From UBA2040 sp041751955 (lineage in GTDB: Bacteria > Bacteroidota > Bacteroidia > Flavobacteriales_D > Crocinitomicaceae), in assembly GCA_041751955.1 (NCBI GenBank), contig JBGSIB010000050.1, forward strand, positions 102,567 through 166,566: a stretch of DNA of 64,000 nucleotides. Reading direction: 5' to 3'. Of this stretch, positions 37,401 to 43,972 are shown one piece after another. The notes under the pieces were generated by a model. That model did no database searches and had not been told where the DNA came from. It saw only the letters and a list, made by a program, of their open reading frames with translations. Each line of letters begins with the position of its first letter. The stretch's first letter is position 1. A program made the position numbers and the translations under genes.

Positions 37401-37657
37401 TTTTTGATCTTGGAACGGCTTGGGTAGGAGTAAACCCATTTTCGAAAGAAAATAATTTTAACGAACAAGTGATCCAAAACAAACCAGTTGTCATTAAAAT
37501 TGAAAATTCAAGGGAACCCATTATAGCTGCAACAGGAATGGGAGCAAGAACTAAAATTTTTGGATATTTTGTACGAGCAGATTTGGGTTGGGGAATTGAA
37601 AACTTTACCTTTATAAAAAAGCCTATTTTATTTTTGTCTTTGACACATGATATTTAA
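34436..37657 (+). CDS. Large outer-membrane protein with TolB-like propeller
   Basis: Translation is placed at GTG 34436, giving MRILILFLLLLPLSLKAQ, a good signal peptide, and 1073 residues. The frame is open further upstream to 34346 but has no ATG and would lack an N-terminal signal. After the signal comes a ~250-residue region resembling the peptidase-MA-like domain seen in Bacteroidota TolB-like proteins. The place of its HExxH is unclear (IVEAM instead), so activity is doubtful. PD40/TolB-type strands follow (FTVSDDGEKMAYV, TFHPSGDFLVYF, CDYSADGKMIVLSG). The last ~380 residues look like an outer-membrane beta-barrel of the surface-antigen type. A TACCTTTA box lies at 34405-34412. It overlaps the next gene by 11 nt. 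Confidence 0.8.
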   Translation: MRILILFLLLLPLSLKAQFYNGSQQEFGKNRVQYFEFDWRHQNYERFKIYFYRGEEDYSEYVAKTVQKELLDLENELNFTIREHFEILLFKSLTELRQSNIGLTNENIAPYGGKSQIIGSKLFLYYEDDHIALNQQIREVIVEAMLRKLLFGDQWSDVLIGDDPSKHPVWFAKGIVDYFSKPWDAEFEARVKDGFLSGKFDDFSVLGPEDARMAGHAFWQYVAETYGKSQLLNILFVTSNTGHIDRSLLYLLGSELKDLLPEFGNYYKKRFLADLKWQEDIAGKEEALRMKKLDKLTHFTVSDDGEKMAYVTNMEGKYRLYLREGENSKPKKIISYEPRLPRIQDESFPTFTFHPSGDFLVYFIERKGQLLFCLYDLKDKSTLKKEVPRLEKILSCDYSADGKMIVLSGVKNGQTDLYIYRIAGNSLDQLTDDIWDDLHPQWTAKDQNILFASNRGDAIPPKKKVIEPFSSTYDLFLFPMKDKDKNRLKFERITETPNVNEIQASELTNGNISYLCDVNGLWNRWELKKDSVISFIDTVIHYRPNNRSFAVTNLNTGIIEQAIIPKNDKCYSLIFQNNRYQIVSSSLNHAEKESNETYFKDRLSRKQGSQEEDTLSVGTDKILPELKDTLSSDFDVIEEGEYEKQKLVLYQDDNEFENQESLFVDPLAYEKVTAKPYKLNFTKDFISAKIDNAFLNQSYQVYTGPNSVYLNPTVSGLLRVSLSDVMEDFVLSGGMRIPIAKNTSEFYTAIDFRKKRLDKQLFYYRRSYEHNVEGRNQKVITHEGQLNLVYPFSEVFSLRGSVLSRTDIKHTLAKSVNSLLQDPDYNYQGGLKTSLVFDNSRQWSENCWTGSKMKVFAEFLQSASSKSLGMINLGFDLRHSKSIRKEMIWVNRLAAGTSFGGQRLLYTMGGVDNWMLRPLPNYNRDIEVDPNGRFAYQTLATPMRGFIQNQRNGNSFFVYNTEIRVPVFLMFTKGAIKNEPLRSFQIVGFFDLGTAWVGVNPFSKENNFNEQVIQNKPVVIKIENSREPIIAATGMGARTKIFGYFVRADLGWGIENFTFIKKPILFLSLTHDI

Positions 37658-38054
37658 AAACATGAGTACCCAAACTATTCTTATTCTTGTGCTAATAGGT
37701 ATTGCGGCGGGTATGCTCAGCGGATTCGTAGGTGTAGGTGGAGGAATTATTATTGTTCCGGCCCTCATGTTCTTCCTTGGTTTAGGCCAGTTGCAGGCAC
37801 AAGGTACAAGTCTGTTCATTATTCTTTTGCCCGTTGGTTTTTTGGCCGTGATGAATTATTACAAACAAGGCCAAATCAATTGGGGCTATGGTATCGTTGT
37901 AGCATTGGCTTTTGTGATAGGTGGATATCTTGGCAGTAAATTGTCTTTGAAAATATCTCCACATTTGGTCAAGTTTGTATTCGGTTTATTTATGCTCTTG
38001 ATTTCTATAAAGTTGATTATATCAGGTTATAATGCAATGTCCAATGAACGATAG
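37647..38054 (+). CDS. Half-size TauE/SafE-like membrane permease
   Basis: A 135-residue protein with four predicted membrane helices. SGFVGVGGGIIIVPALMFF (~24-42) is the TauE/SafE signature, of the family that exports sulfite, sulfoacetate or related anions. Full-size members have two such units in ~250 residues; this one has a single unit and presumably dimerises. Such half-size forms are common, so it is not a truncated gene. Met6 (37662) is an alternative start that would avoid overlapping the preceding gene. Overlap with the next gene at 38032 is 23 nt. Confidence 0.82.
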   Translation: MIFKNMSTQTILILVLIGIAAGMLSGFVGVGGGIIIVPALMFFLGLGQLQAQGTSLFIILLPVGFLAVMNYYKQGQINWGYGIVVALAFVIGGYLGSKLSLKISPHLVKFVFGLFMLLISIKLIISGYNAMSNER

Positions 38055-39234
38055 TTGGAAAGAGAAAATAGCAGGGCTATCTGAAGCTTTTTTTTCTGAA
38101 ATTCAGGAAATTCGTCAACACTTGCATGAGCATCCAGAGCTCTCTTTCGAAGAATTTGAAACAATGGCCTATGTTTCTGAGAAACTGAATGATTGGAATA
38201 TACCACACGAAATAGGTGTTGCTGATACAGGAATAATAGCTTTAATTCGGGGCAATCATTCAGGTGAGGAAAAGCATGTTTTGCTCAGAGCTGATTTAGA
38301 TGCGTTACCCATACAAGAACAAAATGAGACGGCTTACGTTTCGCAAGTTCCCGGTGTAATGCATGCTTGCGGACATGATGTACACACCTCGATTTTGTTG
38401 GGAGCTGCCAAAATTTTGAAAGAACTCGAAAATGAATTGGACTATCCTGTTCAATTGATTTTTCAACCAGGAGAGGAAAAAGCACCGGGCGGAGCCTCGT
38501 TGATGATTGCAGCCGGTGCGTTGATACAAAATCCGGTACGAGCGATTTATGCCTTACATGTCTTTCCGGAGATGGAAGTGGGTAAGGTAGGATTTCGAGA
38601 AGGATTGTATATGGCGTCCTGTGATGAATTGCATTTCGAAATTCATGGAAAAGGAGGTCACGCGGCTTTGCCTGACAACTGTATTGATCCGATTATTGCA
38701 GGTGCTCAATTGGTTCAAGGTTTGAAAAATTATATTCAACAACATGAAAAAGTAGGTGTTCCTTTTGTGTTGAGTATTGGTCATTTTGAAGCTATCGGTG
38801 CCACAAATGTAATTCCTGACAAGGCCATTCTAAAAGGTACATTTCGAACGATGGATGAAGAATGGAGAGCGCAGGCTTTGAATTGGATTGAAGAATATAC
38901 ACAGAAAATAGCTGTGGAAACATCTACAAAAATTGAATTGAACATTGTTAAAGGCTATCCTTTTTTGGTGAACGATAGTGATGTAACCAAGGAACAGCGG
39001 AAAAGAGCACAATTTGTCTTGGGTGAGAAAAATGTTAAAGAATTAGAACTTCGCATGACAGCGGAGGATTTTTCGTTTTATTCGCAGGAAGTTCCAGCTT
39101 GTTTCTTTCGTCTTGGCGTTAGAAATGAAGAAAAAGGAATTATTTATGGTGTTCATCATCCACGTTTTGATATCGATGAAAAAGCTTTAATTGTAGGTAT
39201 GCAAATGATGGCATCAACAGCCTTTATGATATGA
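38032..39234 (+). CDS. M20-family amidohydrolase
   Basis: A 400-residue metal-dependent amidohydrolase of peptidase family M20D, the group of hippurate/N-acyl-amino-acid hydrolases. The metal-binding HACGHDVHTS lies near residue 114, and DADLDALPIQEQ-like sequence (RADLDALPI) precedes it. The Glu acid/base is in QPGEEKAPGG, and the C-terminal EDFSFYSQEVPACFFRLG block is typical. It likely cleaves acyl-amino acids or amino-acid conjugates in the cytosol. Met5 (38044) is a possible alternative start. Its stop overlaps the next ATG as ATGA (4 nt). Confidence 0.93.
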   Translation: MQCPMNDSWKEKIAGLSEAFFSEIQEIRQHLHEHPELSFEEFETMAYVSEKLNDWNIPHEIGVADTGIIALIRGNHSGEEKHVLLRADLDALPIQEQNETAYVSQVPGVMHACGHDVHTSILLGAAKILKELENELDYPVQLIFQPGEEKAPGGASLMIAAGALIQNPVRAIYALHVFPEMEVGKVGFREGLYMASCDELHFEIHGKGGHAALPDNCIDPIIAGAQLVQGLKNYIQQHEKVGVPFVLSIGHFEAIGATNVIPDKAILKGTFRTMDEEWRAQALNWIEEYTQKIAVETSTKIELNIVKGYPFLVNDSDVTKEQRKRAQFVLGEKNVKELELRMTAEDFSFYSQEVPACFFRLGVRNEEKGIIYGVHHPRFDIDEKALIVGMQMMASTAFMI

Positions 39235-39788
39235 GGAAGTTCTTTTTAATTCTTTTTGTTTTCACTATTTTGATGGCTTGCTCCGACGAAAATAAGCTAC
39301 CTAAACCGGATATTTATGAAATTCGTGAAATCGGGGAATTGTCCACTACTGAATACGTTTTTTCGAAAGTTTTACGAGTAGACGATCCTGCGGAATGGTA
39401 TAAATTTGGCGATAGAAAGATTTTGTTGTCTTGTAAAGCCAAAGTCAAAGCTGGCATTGATTTGAATGCAATTCCCAATGAGGATATCACTTTAAAAGGC
39501 GATAAAATTACTATTCAACTGCCTTCACCAAGAATCACTTCGTTTAACATGGATCCGAATTCTGTGAGAACGGAAGTTGTTGATGTGGATGGATTTAGAA
39601 GCCAGTTTTCGCAAAAAGATATCAATGAGATTTTACAAATGGGTGAAAAATCGATTCGCTCAAGTCTTTTAGCCACTGGGATTTATAAGGAAGCCGAAAA
39701 AAATGCGATTTCATTTATAAAAGAATTCTACCAACAAATGGGGTATTCAGAGGTAATCGTAAAAATTCGAAAACAAGATGAGAAATAA
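39231..39788 (+). CDS. DUF4230-family lipoprotein
   Basis: A 185-residue protein with lipobox ILMAC (Cys17). The mature chain matches the pattern of DUF4230 (IREIGELSTTEYVFSK, ILLSCKAKVKAGIDL, IQLPSPRITSFNMDP). The function of that family is unknown. It follows the M20 gene with a 4-nt overlap and is followed by a second DUF4230 gene with an 11-nt overlap. Confidence 0.82.
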   Translation: MRKFFLILFVFTILMACSDENKLPKPDIYEIREIGELSTTEYVFSKVLRVDDPAEWYKFGDRKILLSCKAKVKAGIDLNAIPNEDITLKGDKITIQLPSPRITSFNMDPNSVRTEVVDVDGFRSQFSQKDINEILQMGEKSIRSSLLATGIYKEAEKNAISFIKEFYQQMGYSEVIVKIRKQDEK

Positions 39789-40419
39789 AATTCGTTTCTT
39801 GAAAAATCTTGTAGTCCTTCTGGTAGTTGGGGGTCTAGGTTTGCTCATGTACAACAAATGTTCTGCTTCAAAAGGTAATGATGGTCTAAAACTTTCAGAT
39901 TCACCTCTACATGTGGAATCAATTCGTAAAATAGCGGAATTGGCAACGATTAGTTTTAAAGATGAAGTCGTTGCAGATACAGTAGAGCGGTATAAAAACG
40001 ATACTGAAAAGGTGACTGGAAATTTGGCGAAAATGAACGATTTAGAGGGTTTAAAAGATGTTCTTTCATTGTCAACCGTGAAAAGAAGATTGACCTTAAT
40101 CATAAAAGGCGAAGCAAAAGTCGGTTTTGATTTGACGGATAAGAATTATCGAATTGATCAAAACAAAGACACAATTTGGTTTCATTTCCCTAAGGCGAAA
40201 ATTCTTAGTGTTAACTTAAATCCTATGGAAACGGAGGTTTTTCAAGAAAATGGAACCTGGTCTGATTGGGGTAGAAAAGCCTTAATGCGAAAAGCTAAAA
40301 CAATAATTGAAAAAGATATTGCAAATGCGAAACTTATTCAAAAAGCGGAACACGGCATGGATGAGGTATTGCGAAAAGTACTGAGGGATGAAAGAAAAAT
40401 ATTGATTTATTATGAATAG
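39778..40419 (+). CDS. DUF4230-family membrane-anchored protein
   Basis: A 213-residue protein with one N-terminal membrane helix (~10-25, VVLLVVGGLGLLMY) followed by the same DUF4230 layout as its neighbour: a RKIAELATISFKDE start, a KGEAKVGFDLTDKNY strand and a FHFPKAKILSVNLNP block. No lipobox is visible, so it is probably a signal-anchored protein with a periplasmic domain. The pair may form a heteromeric complex (inference). Overlap with the next gene is 8 nt. Confidence 0.8.
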   Translation: MRNKIRFLKNLVVLLVVGGLGLLMYNKCSASKGNDGLKLSDSPLHVESIRKIAELATISFKDEVVADTVERYKNDTEKVTGNLAKMNDLEGLKDVLSLSTVKRRLTLIIKGEAKVGFDLTDKNYRIDQNKDTIWFHFPKAKILSVNLNPMETEVFQENGTWSDWGRKALMRKAKTIIEKDIANAKLIQKAEHGMDEVLRKVLRDERKILIYYE

Positions 40420-40828
40420 AATATTTTGTCTTTTCATGTTTAGCTTTTTCTTCTTTTCATGTTCCAAAGAGAAAAAATCTCTCCGGCAAATTGATGGTTC
40501 GTGGGAGATGAAATCCTATAAAGAAATCTCACCTTCAGGATTATCAAAATTATATGATCTTGATTCTGGTGAAGCTAGTTTCAAAAGAGATAAAGGACAA
40601 AATTCTGGAACTGTAATTTTAAATTGGCGGGCTTTTTCTGAAACAGATACCAGCGTTTTGCAATTGGATGGAAAATTTGTTCAAATTTCACCGAACGATT
40701 TGAATTTTGAGTTCGATTCTGACACGCTAAATTTTCATTTTGTTCGCCAGCTGAAAAAAGACATGGAATGTGAAATGAAACTGAATTCTGGAAAAAATTG
40801 TGTTTTAATTTTTAGAAAAAAATCCTAA
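40412..40828 (+). CDS. Hypothetical lipoprotein
   Basis: A 138-residue lipoprotein. Lipobox FFFSC gives Cys17, after a Phe-rich signal peptide. The mature part (IDGSWEMKSYKE, LDGKFVQISPNDLNFEF, FHFVRQL) has the strand-rich feel of a lipocalin-like domain, but no family can be named. It is the last gene of the overlapping run and its stop overlaps recQ by 4 nt on the opposite strand. Confidence 0.6.
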   Translation: MNRIFCLFMFSFFFFSCSKEKKSLRQIDGSWEMKSYKEISPSGLSKLYDLDSGEASFKRDKGQNSGTVILNWRAFSETDTSVLQLDGKFVQISPNDLNFEFDSDTLNFHFVRQLKKDMECEMKLNSGKNCVLIFRKKS

Positions 40829-43002
40829 TTGGCGTACTCATTCATGAATTTGATGCGAACCAATCTCAATTCCTCTTCTGAATAATCGCCATCAAATTCT
40901 TTGTAAGCTTCAATGAGGTCATCGCTTTCCGCTTCAATGAAATAATCGAAAATCTCTTCTTGATTCTCTCTATCTAAAATATCATCTATGTAATAATTGA
41001 TATTTACACGTGTTCCTGAAGAAACAATGGCTTCCAACTCATCAATTACTTCAGAAAGGGATTTTCCTTGCGAATGGCCAATGTCTTCTAAAGGCAGTTT
41101 TCGATCTATATTTTGTATCAATTGTACTTTTAATCCTGAGCGATTGACCAAGGATTTTACCACCAAATCGTTTGGTCTGTCGATTTCATTTGATTCAACA
41201 TAGTCTCTAATCAATTCGACAAATGGCTCACCATATCTAGCGGCTTTACCTTGCCCAACACCTTGAATTTGTGTTAATTCATCCAAAGTTATCGGATATT
41301 GAAAACACATATCTTTTAGCGAAGGCTCTTGAAAAACTACGAATGGAGGAACTTTACTAGACTTTGCCGTGGATTTTCTTAAATCTACGAGCATTTTATA
41401 CAAAGTCTCATCAAATGCACCACCTTTGCCCGCAACTACTAAGTCATCATCATCATTTAAAAGATATTCGTTTTCCTTGATAAGCATGAAAGAGCTTGGG
41501 TTTTTCAAAAAATCATGCCCCATTTTGGCCATCTTTAAAACACCGTAGCTCTCAATATCTTTTGTGATCAAACCAGCAACAAATACTTGTCGAATACAAG
41601 CATTCCAAAAATTTTCATCCTTATCTTTTCCAGAGCCAAAGTTGGGTAATATGTTGTGCTTGTAGCTTTTGATATCAGAAGTTACGTTGCCAGACAAATA
41701 AGCACAGACATGTTTTGCTTTTTGCTGCTCTTCTAATTCAAGTATAGCATTGAGCAATTTTATGATTTGTTCCTTACCTTCGATTTTTTCTTTCGGGTAA
41801 CGACAGTTGTCGCAGCCATTGTCACATAGTTTTTCATCGAAAACTTCACCGAAATAATGCAATATGAATTTTCTTCGGCAAACTGATGTTTCGGCATAGG
41901 AAACGATTTCGTACAATAGCTGACGACCGATTTCCAATTCGGCAACAGGTTTCCCTTGGAGGAATTTCTCTAGTTTTTCAATATCTTTGTAGCTGTAGAA
42001 CGATAAACATTCTCCTTCACCACCGTCGCGGCCTGCTCTTCCCGTTTCTTGATAATAACTCTCTATGGATTTTGGAATATCATGATGGATCACAAATCGA
42101 ACATCTGGTTTGTCAATTCCCATTCCAAAAGCTATGGTCGCAACAATCACATCTACATCCTCCATTAAGAACATATCTTGGTGTTTTGCTCTTGTCGAAG
42201 CGTCCAATCCGGCGTGATAAGGCAGCGCAGAAATGCCATTTACCTGAAGTAATTCCGCAATTTCTTCAACTTTTTTGCGACTTAAACAATATATAATTCC
42301 GCTTTTGCCTTCTTTCTGTCGAATGTAACGAATGATTTCTTTCTCAACATTTTTCTTCGGACGAATCTCATAATACAAATTATCTCGGTTAAAAGACGAT
42401 TTGAAAACGGTTGCATCCAACATATTCAAGTTTTTTTGAATATCATGCTGAACTTTTGGTGTTGCAGTTGCTGTCAAAGCTATGATGGGAACATTCGAAA
42501 TTTTTTCAAATATTTCTCTTAATCTTCGGTATTCTGGTCTGAAATCATGACCCCATTCTGAGATACAATGCGCTTCGTCAATGGCGAAAAACGAGACGTC
42601 CACCGACGTCAAGAAATCAATATTTTCCTGTTTTGTGAGCGATTCAGGGGCTACAAATAGCATTTTAGTCACACCAGCGGTAATGTCCGCTTTCACATTT
42701 GCAATTTCTGTTTTGGTCAAGGAAGAATTCAAAACATGGGCTATACCTTCTCTTTCACTCACACCACGTATTGCATCGACTTGATTTTTCATCAATGCAA
42801 TCAAAGGTGAAACGATAATTGCCGTTCCGTCCAACAATAAAGCAGGAAGCTGATAACAAAGGGATTTCCCTCCCCCAGTTGGCATGATTACAAAAGTATT
42901 TTTTTTGTTGAGTAGATTTTTTATAATCTCTCCTTGACTTCCTTTAAATGCGTCAAAGCCGAAAAATTTACGTAAAGCTTCCTTAAGCTTGTCATCTGTC
43001 AT
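40825..43002 (-). CDS. recQ: ATP-dependent DNA helicase RecQ
   Basis: A 3'-5' helicase used in recombinational repair and at stalled forks. The 725 residues cover all RecQ parts in order: MPTGGGKSLCYQ (Walker A, ~40-51), the DEAH box IDEAHCISEWGHDFRPEY, the VATIAFGMGIDKPDVRFV helicase motif V, the QETGRAGRDG motif VI, a zinc-binding RQC region with the Cys pattern CRRKF...CDNGCDNC, and a C-terminal HRDC domain (LTQIQGVGQGKAARYG). Start ATG at 43002. The helicase is single-copy in this window and convergent with the lipoprotein run. Confidence 0.96.
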   Translation of the reverse strand: MTDDKLKEALRKFFGFDAFKGSQGEIIKNLLNKKNTFVIMPTGGGKSLCYQLPALLLDGTAIIVSPLIALMKNQVDAIRGVSEREGIAHVLNSSLTKTEIANVKADITAGVTKMLFVAPESLTKQENIDFLTSVDVSFFAIDEAHCISEWGHDFRPEYRRLREIFEKISNVPIIALTATATPKVQHDIQKNLNMLDATVFKSSFNRDNLYYEIRPKKNVEKEIIRYIRQKEGKSGIIYCLSRKKVEEIAELLQVNGISALPYHAGLDASTRAKHQDMFLMEDVDVIVATIAFGMGIDKPDVRFVIHHDIPKSIESYYQETGRAGRDGGEGECLSFYSYKDIEKLEKFLQGKPVAELEIGRQLLYEIVSYAETSVCRRKFILHYFGEVFDEKLCDNGCDNCRYPKEKIEGKEQIIKLLNAILELEEQQKAKHVCAYLSGNVTSDIKSYKHNILPNFGSGKDKDENFWNACIRQVFVAGLITKDIESYGVLKMAKMGHDFLKNPSSFMLIKENEYLLNDDDDLVVAGKGGAFDETLYKMLVDLRKSTAKSSKVPPFVVFQEPSLKDMCFQYPITLDELTQIQGVGQGKAARYGEPFVELIRDYVESNEIDRPNDLVVKSLVNRSGLKVQLIQNIDRKLPLEDIGHSQGKSLSEVIDELEAIVSSGTRVNINYYIDDILDRENQEEIFDYFIEAESDDLIEAYKEFDGDYSEEELRLVRIKFMNEYAN

Positions 43003-43166
43003 GAAATAACCGTTTAACTGAGAGCTCTTTGCAAATGAGCCGATTACGAATATACGTAATTAATACATTTAATGAAAGTCATTTGAAAGAAAAATAGAAC
43101 ATTTCTCAATCAGAGATTTTGTTGAAATGTCTATATAAAAAATTCAGCTTTCTTCGATCGGTTTTG

Positions 43167-43174
43167 TACTTTTG
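43167..43174 (+). promoter_or_regulatory. -7 promoter element for tatC
   Basis: TACTTTTG, an exact TAnnTTTG match, 9 nt upstream of the ATG at 43184. No clear -33 TTG. Confidence 0.45.
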
Positions 43175-43183
43175 ACGTAAGTT

Positions 43184-43972
43184 ATGAGCGAAGAAAAAGA
43201 AATGTCCTTTTTAGACCATCTGGAAGAATTAAGATGGCGACTTGTGCGCTCGGCAATTGCCATAATTCTTATCGCTTCAGTTCTCTTTTATTTTCAGGAA
43301 TGGATTATGGAAAATGTTTTTCTTTCCCTGAAAAATAAAGAGTTCATTACTTATGAGTTGATGTGCCGTTGGTTCGGTGTATGCTCTGAGGATGTCCCTA
43401 TTTTCATGCAAAGTTACACGATGTCTGGACAGTTCTCTTATTCATTAATGATGAGCGTGATGGGTGGATTTGTAGGAGCTTTTCCATTTGTATTTTATCA
43501 ATTTTGGAGTTTTGTGAAACCTGGCCTTAAGCAAAATGAAAAAAGTGTTGCTAAAGGAATTATTTTTTATGTTAGTATTTTATTCTTTCTGGGAATTTTA
43601 TTTGGTTACTTCGTAGTCGCTCCATTGTGTGTTCAATTCTTCGGAAATTATACGATGAGTGATCAAATCAGTAATAATTTCACCGTTAATTCATACTTGT
43701 CTACCATATTATCGACCGTTTTTTATTCTGGAATACTCTTCTTGTTACCAATAGTTTCATATTTATTAACGAAATTGGGCATAATACACGCTGCATTTTT
43801 GCGTAAATACAGAAAACATGCTATCGTTGCCGTATTGATTTTATCAGCTGTTATCACTCCACCGGATTTAATTTCCCAGGTGATTGTGGCCATACCGATA
43901 ACAATTTTATACGAAATTGGAATTCTTGTTTCAGCGAGAGCAGAGAAAAACAGAAAAAAACAGGAAGTGTAA
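43184..43972 (+). CDS. tatC: Twin-arginine translocase subunit TatC
   Basis: Recognises twin-arginine signal peptides at the inner membrane and exports folded proteins with TatA/B. The 262 residues form six membrane helices. The N-terminal FLDHLEELRWRL (9-20) and FYQFWSFVKPGL in the first loop are hallmark contacts. No tatA lies nearby. The next gene begins directly after its stop codon, so the two are co-transcribed. Confidence 0.95.
   Translation: MSEEKEMSFLDHLEELRWRLVRSAIAIILIASVLFYFQEWIMENVFLSLKNKEFITYELMCRWFGVCSEDVPIFMQSYTMSGQFSYSLMMSVMGGFVGAFPFVFYQFWSFVKPGLKQNEKSVAKGIIFYVSILFFLGILFGYFVVAPLCVQFFGNYTMSDQISNNFTVNSYLSTILSTVFYSGILFLLPIVSYLLTKLGIIHAAFLRKYRKHAIVAVLILSAVITPPDLISQVIVAIPITILYEIGILVSARAEKNRKKQEV

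Noticed and set aside
37647..38054. Truncated TauE permease gene
   Set aside because: Single-unit TauE/SafE proteins are common, and overlaps on both sides suggest a functional gene.
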